Positions 7,640 to 16,531 are shown, counted from the first letter of the stretch. The stretch is 64,000 bases of DNA from Pseudobdellovibrionaceae bacterium (GCA_019637875.1 JAHBUW010000003.1:186001-250000), one strand, 5' to 3'. Notes: generated from the sequence alone by a model not told the origin. Numbers and translations: made by a program.

Positions 7640-8941
7640 ATGCTCCCTGCGGCCGCGTTCGTCCTTCTGCTCAGTCTGCCCGTGTCGGCATTGGCCGCGC
7701 TTCCCGACGCGTTCTCGACGCTCACGCCGATGATCCAACGTCTGTGCGAAAAGTCCCCCGAGGTCGTCGGCGTCAATGAGGGAGTGGGTCTGGCCGAGGA
7801 CTCGGCCCGCGTGAACTCGCGCTACCTGATTCCGAAAGTCAGCTTGGGCGCGAGCTTCGGTCTTGTCCCCTCCACGCCAGGGAACGAAATCGCCTCCGGC
7901 CGGGCGGGTTCGGCCGGCGTTCTGGGCGCCACGGTGGACTGGGGACTGAATCCCCTTTTCGGCCCCGAACTCAACTCGCAGAAATCCAAACTGCTGCTCA
8001 CCCAGGCGCGCATCTCACGCATCCAAGGTCTGCAAACGCAGATCTCGGACTTCTTGGACCAGATCCTCTCGCTCAGCCGACTCGTCGCCCGCGAGAAAGA
8101 TCTGCTCGAAACGCAAAAACGTCTGGAGCGGCAACTGCGAACCGCCCAGTCCAGCGTCCGCCAGGGCATCGCCAAACGCACGGATCTGCAACGCTTCGAA
8201 ACCGAGATTCTACGCTTGCAAGACGCGAAGCTGGGGCTTGAACGCAGCCGTATCGAAGCGACCGAAAGACTCAAAGTGCTGCTGGGCGGAGAGCTCGATC
8301 CGAATTGGAATCTCGCTTGGCAGGGCTTCAACGCGATCCCCGTGCAAAATCCGACCGCGCAGAATCCGACGCCCGAGCTGCAACAAGAAGAACTGCGGTC
8401 ACGCCTCGCCGAGCTGGATCTGGCCATCACGCGCCAGAACACGGGTCTGGTGACCTCACTTCAAGGCCAGTACAGCTACCAAAATTCGACACTCGCGCCG
8501 GGCTGGGACGCGGATTCCCTGCGCGAGCCGTGGGTATCGAACTGGAGCCTCTTTCTGAATTTCCGCTATCCGCTTTGGGACAACGGCGCGGACACCCTCA
8601 CGCGCCGGACCTCGGCCGTCGCGCAAAGGGTCGCGGAAGTCCGGCTGGATCAAGCGCGCCGAAACTTCCAGGCGACGCTCCTTCTCTTCACCGATCAACG
8701 TGCGCGGGTGGAAGAGCGTCGGCGCATCGCGGACCGTCTCTTCGCTTTGGAGCAGCGGACCTTCCAACAGGTCGAACTGGATTACCGCGAAGGACGCACG
8801 GGTTATCTTGAATGGCTGAACGCGAACCAAAGCCTGCAGTCCGCCGTCAGCTCGCAGATCGATTCTTCGGTCGAGTGGGCGCGGCTCTGGATTCTGAGCG
8901 CCACGCTGAAAGGGGAGCTCGCGAATGACTTCTGTAACTAA
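7640..8941 (+). CDS. TolC-family outer-membrane efflux channel
   Basis: The 433-residue protein has a Sec signal peptide (residues 1-19, ending SALA). It then has the long amphipathic helices rich in Gln, Arg, Glu and Leu typical of the TolC/OEP family: two repeats, each a coiled-coil region (for example around residues 110-220 and 340-420) alternating with short beta segments such as GLVTSLQGQYSYQN. It would form the trimeric outer-membrane duct for the adaptor and MacB-type ABC protein encoded next; its gene overlaps the adaptor gene by 17 nt. The start is set by the signal peptide, and no Shine-Dalgarno precedes it. Confidence 0.88.
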   Translation: MLPAAAFVLLLSLPVSALAALPDAFSTLTPMIQRLCEKSPEVVGVNEGVGLAEDSARVNSRYLIPKVSLGASFGLVPSTPGNEIASGRAGSAGVLGATVDWGLNPLFGPELNSQKSKLLLTQARISRIQGLQTQISDFLDQILSLSRLVAREKDLLETQKRLERQLRTAQSSVRQGIAKRTDLQRFETEILRLQDAKLGLERSRIEATERLKVLLGGELDPNWNLAWQGFNAIPVQNPTAQNPTPELQQEELRSRLAELDLAITRQNTGLVTSLQGQYSYQNSTLAPGWDADSLREPWVSNWSLFLNFRYPLWDNGADTLTRRTSAVAQRVAEVRLDQARRNFQATLLLFTDQRARVEERRRIADRLFALEQRTFQQVELDYREGRTGYLEWLNANQSLQSAVSSQIDSSVEWARLWILSATLKGELANDFCN

Positions 8942-9776
8942 AGCGACGTCCATCCTCGCGATCTTGAGCCTCGTGGTCTTCACCGGCTGCGGCGGCGGCA
9001 AAAAGCGGAAGGCCGCGACCGCCACCGCCGAAAAAGGCAACGTCGAGCTGAACGTCACCTTGAGCGGCACCGTGAAGCCCTTCCGCGCGACCGTCATCTC
9101 GGCGCCGTATACGGGATACCTGCGGCGACTTTACGTGAACGTCGGCGACCGCGTGAAGAAGGGCGATCCGCTCGTTTCTTTTTCGCCGAACCTGACCGAT
9201 GACGAACAGCTGTACCCGATCCGCGCGGCCTACCCCGGGCTGATCAGCCAAGTGCACAAGCTGGACGGCGACTACGTCGTGCAAACCGGGACCGACGCGA
9301 AAGTCCTGAAGCTCGAGGATATTTCGAGCTTATACATCGAATCCGAAGTTCCCGAAGCCGACATCGCCAAAATCAAAGCCCAACAGAAAGCGACGATCCG
9401 CGTGAACGCGCTTCCGGATCGGACCTTCACCGGCGACATCGTGCAGATCTTCCTCAGCGCGCGCGATACCGACAACGCCTGGGACCGCAAGGGCGGGACC
9501 TTCCCGATTCGGATCAAGGTGGACGATCCGATTCCCGAGCTCAAAACGGGTCTGTCGGCGATCGTCGAGATCGTTGTCGATTCCCGCAAAGACGTGATCC
9601 GTTTGGCGCAAGAGTACGTGATCCGCGAAAAAGGAAAATCCTACGTCACCATGGCGAAAGGAAATGAACGTCGCGAGGTTGAACTTGGACTGCGCTCCGA
9701 TGCGCACGTGGAAATCACCAAGGGCCTGCAGCCCGGCGAAGAGGTGACCTTCCCGATCTTCGATGCGGAAGAGTAA
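8925..9776 (+). CDS. Periplasmic adaptor lipoprotein (MacA/HlyD type)
   Basis: This membrane-fusion protein links an inner-membrane ABC pump to a TolC channel. A lipobox (VFTGC, Cys22) predicts a lipid anchor instead of a transmembrane helix. The biotinyl-lipoyl half motif GTVKPFRATVISAPYTGY near residues 44-61 and VNVGDRVKKGDPLVSF near 68-83 are characteristic. Beta-barrel and membrane-proximal domains follow, ending with GLQPGEEVTFP. At 283 residues it is shorter than MacA (about 370); the alpha-helical hairpin is essentially missing and the lipoyl halves are nearly adjacent, so contact with TolC may differ. It sits in the middle of a three-gene operon. Confidence 0.87.
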   Translation: MTSVTKATSILAILSLVVFTGCGGGKKRKAATATAEKGNVELNVTLSGTVKPFRATVISAPYTGYLRRLYVNVGDRVKKGDPLVSFSPNLTDDEQLYPIRAAYPGLISQVHKLDGDYVVQTGTDAKVLKLEDISSLYIESEVPEADIAKIKAQQKATIRVNALPDRTFTGDIVQIFLSARDTDNAWDRKGGTFPIRIKVDDPIPELKTGLSAIVEIVVDSRKDVIRLAQEYVIREKGKSYVTMAKGNERREVELGLRSDAHVEITKGLQPGEEVTFPIFDAEE

Positions 9777-9779
9777 CCC

Positions 9780-11825
9780 ATGCTGATCGACGTGCGCGGC
9801 CTTTCCTTGAACTACGATTCCGAAGCCGGACCGGTGAAAATCCTGCGCGGGATCGACTTTCAAGTTCAGCGCGGCGAACAGCTCGCGATCTGCGGCCCCT
9901 CCGGCTCTGGAAAGTCCACGCTGCTTTACATCCTCGGCGGTCTGTTGCGGCCTTCAGGCGGCGAGGTCCGTTTGGAAAACCGCGAGCTCTGGCACCTCAC
10001 CGAACCGGAACGCTGCGCGATTCGGGCGCGCAAGATCGGCTTCGTCTTCCAGCAGTTCCATTTGATTCCGGGCTGGACCGTTCTGCAGAACATCATGTTG
10101 CCCGCCGAGTACAACTCGATCCCCAACGCCGAAAGACGCGCCCGCGAACTGGTCGTGAAGCTGGGTCTCGCCGGTCTTGAGGACCGTAAACCCAATCAGC
10201 TTTCCGGAGGCCAAGCGCAGCGGGTCGCCATCGGGCGCGCGCTTTTCATGGATCCCGAGATCCTGCTGGCCGACGAGCCGACGGGCTCGCTCGACTCGAA
10301 AACCTCGGCGGAGATCTTGAAGCTGTTCGAGCAGATTCACGACGAAGGCAAAACCGTCATCCTGATCACGCACGACGAAAAAGTCGCCGCGCAGTCCAAA
10401 CGCGTGATCCGCGTGGAAGATGGGAAGATCGTTTCGGATCAGGCGAATGCGCGCGTCCGCGAAAACGCCGCGCCGGCCCCAACGCTCCCGCCCCCGCAAG
10501 CGCCCGCGCCCGTTTCGCGTTTGGCGTGGGCGACGGACCTCGTGAAAGATCTTTTCCGCAACTACAGCTGGCAGAAGTCGCTCGAGCTGCTACGCCGCAA
10601 TCCCTCGCGGTCGTTCCTGACTTTGTTCGGGATCGCGGTCGGCGTCGCCGCCGTCGTTTCGATGATCACCATCGGCGGCTTCGCGAAAGACAAAATCCTG
10701 CAAAGCTATTCGACGCTCGGGGTGCGTAACTTCCAGCTCTGGGGTTACCGCAACTGGCAGCTGTCGGCCACGGCGCCGAAGACCGCGGACTTCCGCGCGT
10801 TCAGCATCGAACGCGACATCCAGCCCCTCATGCGGCTTTTCCCCGAGATCGTCGCGTACTCGCCGCTCATCCGTTTCTGGAGCGCCGACGTCTCTTACGG
10901 CGGCAAAACGATGTCCGAGGATACGAACCTGATGGGCGTCGGGGCGGACGGTTTGCGATTGAACGACTTCGAGCTCGCGCAGGGTCGGCCGCTCACCGCG
11001 ATCGACGTCGAGGATCGTCTGCCCGTGTGCTGGCTGGGCGCCTCGCTGGTGGACGAGATGCGAATCCCCGTGCTGGACGGACCGATGATTTTCGTGAAAA
11101 CGCAAAACTTCAACTTCCCCTGCCGGGTCGTCGGCTCGCTCAGCCAGAAGTCCACCGTCGGCGGCGGCGGACGGCGGGGTAAGCCGGGTTTCGAGATCAT
11201 CGCGCCCTTCACGTTTCTGCAAGCCGTGCGCGGCGAAAATCTTTACTCCAACGAAGGGGACATGAACCAAGTCCTCTTCGAGGTCGAGGACGGCACCCTT
11301 CCCGACGCCGTCACCGGACGCATCGAAAAACACTTCGAGCAAAAATACGGAAACGCCGGCAGCTTCCGCTCGGACACGAACTCGAAGATCATCGGCCAGA
11401 TGCAGCGGTTTTTGAACATCTTCAACATCCTGCTGACATCGATCGCCTTCATCACGCTACTCGTCGGCGCGACGGGCGTGACCAACATGATTTTGGTTTC
11501 GATTTCCGAACGTATTCGTGAACTGGGCATCCGCCGCGCGGTCGGGGCCGAGCCCAAACATCTGCGTCGCTTGGTTCTGAGCGAAAGCCTTACGCTCTGC
11601 GGGATCGCGGGCCTCCTCGGGATCGTTTTCGCGCTCGTCTTCGAGCACGGCATGCTTTATCTCGCGTCGAAGATTTTCAAACAGGTCCCCTTCGAATTTC
11701 TGTGGGATCCGCTCGCGATGACGATCAGCCTCGTCTCCATCGTCGGGGTCGGCGTCGGCAGTGGTCTGTACCCGGCCCTGCGCGTGGAACGCCAAGACGT
11801 CGTCAAAGCGCTCCGCACCGACTAG
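9780..11825 (+). CDS. MacB-type ABC transporter, fused ATPase-permease
   Basis: The 681-residue protein joins an ABC ATPase to an FtsX/MacB permease. The nucleotide-binding domain has Walker A GPSGSGKST (39-47), the Q-loop FVFQQFHL (about 90), signature LSGGQAQR (about 140), Walker B ILLADEPTG (about 160) and the H-loop ITHD. A proline-rich linker (about 236-250) leads to a first transmembrane helix near 285, a large periplasmic domain, and three C-terminal helices from about 550. This is the MacB mechanotransmission layout: the pump works on periplasmic substrates (peptides, lipoproteins, macrolides) through adaptor and TolC. It begins 3 nt after the adaptor gene. The substrate is unknown. 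Confidence 0.92.
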   Translation: MLIDVRGLSLNYDSEAGPVKILRGIDFQVQRGEQLAICGPSGSGKSTLLYILGGLLRPSGGEVRLENRELWHLTEPERCAIRARKIGFVFQQFHLIPGWTVLQNIMLPAEYNSIPNAERRARELVVKLGLAGLEDRKPNQLSGGQAQRVAIGRALFMDPEILLADEPTGSLDSKTSAEILKLFEQIHDEGKTVILITHDEKVAAQSKRVIRVEDGKIVSDQANARVRENAAPAPTLPPPQAPAPVSRLAWATDLVKDLFRNYSWQKSLELLRRNPSRSFLTLFGIAVGVAAVVSMITIGGFAKDKILQSYSTLGVRNFQLWGYRNWQLSATAPKTADFRAFSIERDIQPLMRLFPEIVAYSPLIRFWSADVSYGGKTMSEDTNLMGVGADGLRLNDFELAQGRPLTAIDVEDRLPVCWLGASLVDEMRIPVLDGPMIFVKTQNFNFPCRVVGSLSQKSTVGGGGRRGKPGFEIIAPFTFLQAVRGENLYSNEGDMNQVLFEVEDGTLPDAVTGRIEKHFEQKYGNAGSFRSDTNSKIIGQMQRFLNIFNILLTSIAFITLLVGATGVTNMILVSISERIRELGIRRAVGAEPKHLRRLVLSESLTLCGIAGLLGIVFALVFEHGMLYLASKIFKQVPFEFLWDPLAMTISLVSIVGVGVGSGLYPALRVERQDVVKALRTD

Positions 11826-11839
11826 GCGTCCCCCCAACT

Positions 11840-12958
11840 CTAATGTAACCCCAGGTTGAACTCGGGGTTTTGCGAATCCACCTGATTGTAAGTGTCTTCG
11901 GCGCGATGGCCGCGCTCGCGCAAAGGCTTCAATGCCGGGTTCTCGTCGAACTTCTTCGCGCTCGCGCCCCCGGTCTTGCGCTCCTGCGATTCGCCGCGCG
12001 GAAGCAACGTCGCCGCGAACGCCATCAGGGCCTGCACGGTCTCGGGCACCACGGTCGCCAGAAGATTCCGCGCCTTCGCCGGCAAAGAGAGCAAGAGCTC
12101 CGTGCGGCCTTCGACCACGGCATCGAGCATCTTCTTCGCCGCGGCGTCCGCCGACTTCGAAAGCAGCGGCATATTGTCCAGCGCCGCGAACCATTCGAAC
12201 TCCCGCTCGTGATCGCCCTTGAAGACCGCCTGAATGGGCGAGCCCGTCCGCATGACCGTGGGGTAAGCGGTCGTCACGAAAATATTGTCCATCGCGAGCT
12301 CGGCGGCCACGCCTTGCGAAAATCCGGCGAGCGCGAACTTCGAGGTGTCGTACGGCAGCATGTGCGGAACCGCGACCTTCCCGCCCAAAGAGCAGACGTT
12401 CAGAATCCGTCCCTGCCCCCGCGCGCGAAAGTGCGGGAGGACCAGCTGCGTGGCCTCGACCACCGCCAGCACGTGCAGCTTCAGCTGCGCTTCAAAATCC
12501 TCGCGGGTCATCGAACGAAAGGGGCCGACCAGAATCGAGCCCGCGTTGTTGATCAGCAGATCGATGCCCCCCATATTGCCGATCGCGGCGCTGATCGACT
12601 GACGGAGCTGTTCGGGATCCGTGACGTCACAGCGGTCGATGAAGATCTGCGCCTCAGGAAAGTCGCCGAGCAAAATATCCTGGGCGCGACTGAGTTCTTC
12701 CTCGTCCCGCGCGACGAGCGTGACCTGCGCGCCCCTTTGCAGCGCGTTCCATGCGAGCGAAAGCCCCAGTCCCCGCGATCCTCCCGTGATATACACGCGA
12801 CTTCCCAGGTAGTCGAAGCGCCGACGCAACGACGCCAGATACAGCGCGGACGCCCCCGCGGTGAAAACTCCGGTCCACAAAGCGGATCTGCGGCGCGCGG
12901 CGAGTAACGCGAGCGTTCCGGAAATGAAAGCGAGTTCTTTTTGGAGTGCGGGTGTCAT
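11840..12958 (-). CDS. Membrane-associated short-chain dehydrogenase/reductase
   Basis: The protein is an NAD(P)-dependent SDR oxidoreductase. An N-terminal hydrophobic stretch (about residues 10-45) precedes the Rossmann motif TGGSRGLG (58-65). NNAG lies at 137-140 and the catalytic Ser190, Tyr203 and Lys207 are in place (YDTSK). A C-terminal extension of about 110 residues has an amphipathic or hydrophobic segment followed by a charged tail. This classical SDR with membrane anchors resembles enzymes acting on lipids or sterol-like substrates; the substrate is unknown. The start at 12958 has AAGGA 8 nt upstream. The frame is open farther upstream, but that part overlaps the topoisomerase leader and looks non-coding. 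Confidence 0.85.
   Translation of the reverse strand: MTPALQKELAFISGTLALLAARRRSALWTGVFTAGASALYLASLRRRFDYLGSRVYITGGSRGLGLSLAWNALQRGAQVTLVARDEEELSRAQDILLGDFPEAQIFIDRCDVTDPEQLRQSISAAIGNMGGIDLLINNAGSILVGPFRSMTREDFEAQLKLHVLAVVEATQLVLPHFRARGQGRILNVCSLGGKVAVPHMLPYDTSKFALAGFSQGVAAELAMDNIFVTTAYPTVMRTGSPIQAVFKGDHEREFEWFAALDNMPLLSKSADAAAKKMLDAVVEGRTELLLSLPAKARNLLATVVPETVQALMAFAATLLPRGESQERKTGGASAKKFDENPALKPLRERGHRAEDTYNQVDSQNPEFNLGLH
11847..11871 (+). terminator. Possible weak terminator after the efflux operon
   Basis: AACCCC pairs with GGGGTT across an 11-nt loop and is followed by TT. It lies 20 nt after the MacB-type gene but inside the 3' end of the convergent dehydrogenase gene. The short stem and T-run make it weak. 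Confidence 0.35.
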
Positions 12959-13111
12959 GTGATGGTCCTTTCGCATGGTGGATTTTCCCCTCCGTTCACG
13001 GAGCAGGATCAAGGCCACCGCGAGCACGGGGAATTGCCCCTGATTCGCGGGAAATTTGGGAGTCCCCCGGTTTGCAATGGGCCTCCTCTCGGGCGAAGCC
13101 CAGGGGAGATC

Positions 13112-14194
13112 ATGACGACGGCTCACTTCGCGAAATCCAAAGGACTACGTTACGCCAACCCGAACGAGGCCGGTTACCGCCGCCAGCCTCGCGGCGGGGG
13201 ATTCGTTTACCTCGATCCTCGCGGCAAAACGGTGACGAGCGCCCGCCTGAAGGAGCGTTTCCGCAAGCTGGTGATTCCGCCCGCGTGGCGCGAGGTCTGG
13301 ATTTGCCCCCACGCGAACGGTCACCTCCAAGTGACCGGGATCGATGCACGGGGACGCAAACAGTACCGCTATCACGAAGAGTGGACGCGCACCCGCAACG
13401 AAGACAAATTCAAACGCCTGGTCGAATTCGGACGCGTCCTGCCGCGCATCCGCGCCCGCGTCGAGCGCGATCTGCGCAAGCGTAGTCTTTCGCGTGCGCA
13501 GGTCCTCGCCGCCGTGGTCAAAACGATGGAGCAAACCGGACTGCGCGTCGGTAACGACGTCTACACGCGCGAAAACGGCAGCTACGGTTTGACGACCGTT
13601 CGCAATCGCCACGTCGAGATCAAAGGTCCACGCGCCCGTTTTTACTTCAAAGGGAAAAGCGGCGTGCAACGCGACGTCAGCCTGAACGACGCCCGCCTGT
13701 GCCGGATCATCCGCAACTGTCGCGAGCTGCCGGGCGCGGAGCTTTTCGGATACCGCGATGAAAACGGTCGCGCGGTCGACATCGATTCGAAAGACGTGAA
13801 CGACTACCTCAAAGAGATCTCGGGCATGGACATTTCGGCGAAGGATTTTCGCACCTGGGCCGGCACGCTCCGCGCGCTAGAAATTCTGCGGGACTTGCCC
13901 CCGCCCCCGCGAGACACCCAAACCGCGCGGCGCCGCCGGGAAGTCGACGTCATCAAACAAGTGGCCGCGCATCTGGGAAATACGGTTTCGGTTTGCCGCA
14001 AGTACTACGTCGATCCACGCGTTTTCGACGGGGACCGCCGCGGCCTTTTGACCAAGCTGGAAAAAAGAAACGCCCGGGGCCTCCGGGCGTGTGAATCGCA
14101 ACTGATCAAATTGCTCGCGATGCGGATCACCAAGGTGTCGGCTGAATCCCCGGAGGCAAGAAGAACACCCCCGTCTGGTACATCATCGCGATGA
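13112..14194 (+). CDS. DNA topoisomerase IB (bacterial, poxvirus-like)
   Basis: The enzyme relaxes supercoils through a 3'-phosphotyrosyl nick, without metal or ATP. The 360-residue protein has the small-enzyme layout: an N-terminal beta domain (IPPAWREVWICPHANGHLQ, residues 55-73) and a C-terminal catalytic domain. Likely catalytic residues are Arg145 (TGLRVGND), Lys180 or 182 (FKGKSG), Arg247 (DFRTWAGT), His287 (AAHLGN) and nucleophile Tyr299 (RKYYVDP). GGGGAG just upstream supports the ATG at 13112. The last 68 nt overlap the convergent lipoprotein gene, and the coding strand there also hosts that gene's terminator. The C-terminal tail (after about residue 345) is low-complexity and may be a by-product of the overlap. 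Confidence 0.92.
   Translation: MTTAHFAKSKGLRYANPNEAGYRRQPRGGGFVYLDPRGKTVTSARLKERFRKLVIPPAWREVWICPHANGHLQVTGIDARGRKQYRYHEEWTRTRNEDKFKRLVEFGRVLPRIRARVERDLRKRSLSRAQVLAAVVKTMEQTGLRVGNDVYTRENGSYGLTTVRNRHVEIKGPRARFYFKGKSGVQRDVSLNDARLCRIIRNCRELPGAELFGYRDENGRAVDIDSKDVNDYLKEISGMDISAKDFRTWAGTLRALEILRDLPPPPRDTQTARRRREVDVIKQVAAHLGNTVSVCRKYYVDPRVFDGDRRGLLTKLEKRNARGLRACESQLIKLLAMRITKVSAESPEARRTPPSGTSSR
14061..14090 (-). terminator. Minus-strand terminator embedded in the topoisomerase gene
   Basis: On the minus strand ACGCCCGG pairs with CCGGGCGT (8 bp, 5-nt loop) and is followed by TTCTTTTTT. It lies 37 nt past the stop of the minus-strand lipoprotein gene, inside the opposite coding sequence, where the same bases encode a KKRNARGLRA-like stretch. 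Confidence 0.85.
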
Positions 14195-15398
14195 TGCTTT
14201 GGCTGGTCACGCGGAGGTCGCGCCCTTTCGGCGAACCGTTGTCGACGATGATCCGCCCGTCATCCCCACCCGACATATAGGTGTGTCCGGGCGAGATCCC
14301 CGTCGTGTGCATCATGATCGCGCCCGCGGGCGCGCGGTACATCGTATAGTCCCAAGGCACCCAACCGGCGGCGTTCAACGAGCGCGAAAGCTCGACCACC
14401 GCCGCCGTCGAAGTCCAATAGAGTTTATTGCCCTTCGTCGCGTTGAAATCTTCGGTGTGCGAATACCCCGCGCGTTTGTAAGCCTGACGGATCACTTCCG
14501 ACATCGTCTCGGCGCAGGGAACGTTCGCGAAACCGTGACGGGTCGCCGTGCCTTCGACGGCCACGCTCCACGCGCCGATGTTGTTCACGAAGCCCTCTTT
14601 CTCGAATTTGATGGACAAGTTCTTCGCGGTCGCCGAATCGATGATCATCAGCTCCCGCGGGGACGGCGCCTTCCGGTCCCCCGCGCGCTTCAGCTCATTG
14701 TAGATCTTCGTCCACTTCGCCTGATCCGCCGCGCTCAGTGAAGTCATCGCGATGCCCTTGTTCACGCGATCGCCGAAACGCTTTTTCACGCCCGAAACGT
14801 AGCTAAATTTCGGCTTACCGCTCGTTTCGTAGTATTTGGTGAAACCCGCGCCCGGGGTTCCGCCCGCGATGATCGGGAAGGTCTCTTCCGAACGCAGGAT
14901 CTCGCCCGAAATCGAGGCCGAGACGTAAACCCCGCCGCTCGCGGAGTTGATCTCGCTGAGCTTGGCGTCGGGAATGCGCGCCTTGGCGCTCGCCGGGACC
15001 GACAGAACGTGGATGGGGTAAAGAAAGCCCGTGCTCGAACGCTCCACGCCGCCGCCCGAAGTGCGGTAGTCGTAGTTTTGCGAAGAGGTCTCGTCATAAT
15101 AGCGAAGGACCGATCCCGCCGGCAGTTCGATCACGAACTCCAGAACGTTGTTCTTCAACGTGCGGATGTTCATGTCTTCTTTGAGCGTCACGGTTTTCAT
15201 CGTGGGTACGGGTGTCTTCGTCCCGCCGCCGTCGTCCTGCTTGCCGTTGTCGTCGCCCGGCACGCTCGCGATATCGCGCGCATCATCGAATTGCGCTTCG
15301 AATTCGTTCGCGCAGCCCATCAGCCCGAAGATCGCGATCGCCATCATCGCGACCGCCCGCTTTTTCAATCCCTGATTGCGTTTGGTGGTTTTTTCCAT
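14127..15398 (-). CDS. Lipoprotein with NlpC/P60-like C-terminal domain
   Basis: The 423-residue protein has a long n-region, a hydrophobic stretch and a lipobox (LMGC, Cys near 29), so it should be a lipoprotein. A Gly/Asp-rich linker is followed by a beta-rich middle part resembling an SH3-like or targeting domain. The C-terminal 140 residues contain VPCAETMSEVIRQAYKRAGY, then AGAIMMHTTGISPGHTYMSG and IIVDNGSP. The Cys, His and Asn order fits the papain-like NlpC/P60 fold that cleaves peptidoglycan peptides, but the match is partial and no named family is certain. Its start has a strong ribosome-binding site (GGGAGG, 7 nt) trapped in a 9-bp hairpin, and a terminator follows inside the opposite gene. 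Confidence 0.65.
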   Translation of the reverse strand: MEKTTKRNQGLKKRAVAMMAIAIFGLMGCANEFEAQFDDARDIASVPGDDNGKQDDGGGTKTPVPTMKTVTLKEDMNIRTLKNNVLEFVIELPAGSVLRYYDETSSQNYDYRTSGGGVERSSTGFLYPIHVLSVPASAKARIPDAKLSEINSASGGVYVSASISGEILRSEETFPIIAGGTPGAGFTKYYETSGKPKFSYVSGVKKRFGDRVNKGIAMTSLSAADQAKWTKIYNELKRAGDRKAPSPRELMIIDSATAKNLSIKFEKEGFVNNIGAWSVAVEGTATRHGFANVPCAETMSEVIRQAYKRAGYSHTEDFNATKGNKLYWTSTAAVVELSRSLNAAGWVPWDYTMYRAPAGAIMMHTTGISPGHTYMSGGDDGRIIVDNGSPKGRDLRVTSQSIIAMMYQTGVFFLPPGIQPTPW

Positions 15399-15405
15399 CC
15401 CGATT

Positions 15406-15434
15406 CCTCCCGATTCATGGGACTCATCGGGAGG
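15406..15434 (-). promoter_or_regulatory. Shine-Dalgarno-sequestering hairpin
   Basis: On the minus strand CCTCCCGAT (15434-15426) pairs perfectly with ATCGGGAGG (15414-15406) across an 11-nt loop. The second arm contains GGGAGG, the ribosome-binding site of the lipoprotein gene, 7 nt before its ATG. No T-run follows, so this is not a terminator but a translation-blocking hairpin candidate. Confidence 0.6.
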
Positions 15435-15508
15435 AGCTGGACCTTCGTTGAGGGAAAAGGTCGTGAAGTTCCGGGAACAATTTCAAATCGTCAAAGTCGC
15501 CGACGACT

Positions 15509-16531
15509 TCAATCTTCTTTCGTGGCGGCGGCGAAGTGCGCGAAGCGTAAAGTCGCGAATCTCGTCGAAGGCTTGCGCAAACCCAGGGATTCGAACGAAG
15601 TCGCGGAACTCTTGGTCGCCGTGAGCTCGCCGAGAATATGTAACGGTCTGCCGAACTGTTCGACGAATTCCTGCGAGATCGCCGCGATCTCGTCCGCCGG
15701 GACCGCCGCGAGCAGCTCGTAATCCTCACCACCGTAAAGCGCGAAAGCCCGCGCGTCGTTGACGCCGATCATGTCCTCCAAGGTGCGCAGCTCCGCCGCC
15801 AGCGGCACCGCCCGCACGCTGAAGTGAAGTCCCGAGGCCGCGGCCAAACGAGGAACGTCGTGATAAATCCCGTCGGATAAATCCATCATCGCGTGCACGC
15901 GCGAGGCGAGCCACGCCCCTTCGCGGAGTCTCGGTTCGGGACGATGATGACGGCGCAACGATTCGCCGCGCGCTTGCCCCGAAATCCGCAGTCCCTCCCA
16001 TTCACCTTCTTGAACGGACAGACCCATCGCCGAAAGCCCGAGCGCTCCCGTCACGACCAGCACATCGCCGTCGCGCCCCTCGAACCGCCACGGAACCCGG
16101 CCCGCGCGTTCGCCCACCGCCGTGATCGAGAGCGCGATCCGGCCCGGCGAGCCCGTCGTGTCCCCACCTAGAAGCGGGCAGGCGCCGAAGCGCGCGGCCT
16201 CGTCCAGACCCGCGATGAATTCCGCGGCCCAATCGGGATTCAGATCTTTGGGAAGGGACCAGTTCAGAAAAAATCCCGTCGGCGTCGCGCCCTTCGAAGC
16301 CAGATCACTGAGATTCACCGCCAGGGACTTCCACCCCAGATCCCGCGCCGAGATCGCATCCCGGCGAAAATGGATGTCCTCCATCAAGGAGTCCGAGGTC
16401 ACGAGACGTTCCGCGCCCGGGGGACTCGCCGGTAAACGCGCACAATCGTCGCGGAAGTTCAGGCCCAGCGCCGGTTCGGTCAGCACGCGTTTTTTTAAAC
16501 TTTCGATCAAATTTGCCTCAGAGATCGTCAT
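15509..16531 (-). CDS. thiL: Thiamine-monophosphate kinase
   Basis: ThiL phosphorylates thiamine monophosphate to the active diphosphate with ATP. The 340-residue protein fits the PurM/ThiL fold: FRDDCARL (usually GDDAA) near residue 27, SDSLMEDIHF near 46 (metal-binding Asp and His), KSLAVNLSDLASKGATPTG near 68, LLGGDTTGSPG near 120 and MDLSDGIYHD near 215, and GGEDYELL near 265, the last being diagnostic. Deviations from the usual GDDAA in the first motif keep the Asp pair. It is a single gene here with no other thiamine gene nearby and no visible TPP riboswitch. Confidence 0.93.
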   Translation of the reverse strand: MTISEANLIESLKKRVLTEPALGLNFRDDCARLPASPPGAERLVTSDSLMEDIHFRRDAISARDLGWKSLAVNLSDLASKGATPTGFFLNWSLPKDLNPDWAAEFIAGLDEAARFGACPLLGGDTTGSPGRIALSITAVGERAGRVPWRFEGRDGDVLVVTGALGLSAMGLSVQEGEWEGLRISGQARGESLRRHHRPEPRLREGAWLASRVHAMMDLSDGIYHDVPRLAAASGLHFSVRAVPLAAELRTLEDMIGVNDARAFALYGGEDYELLAAVPADEIAAISQEFVEQFGRPLHILGELTATKSSATSFESLGLRKPSTRFATLRFAHFAAATKED

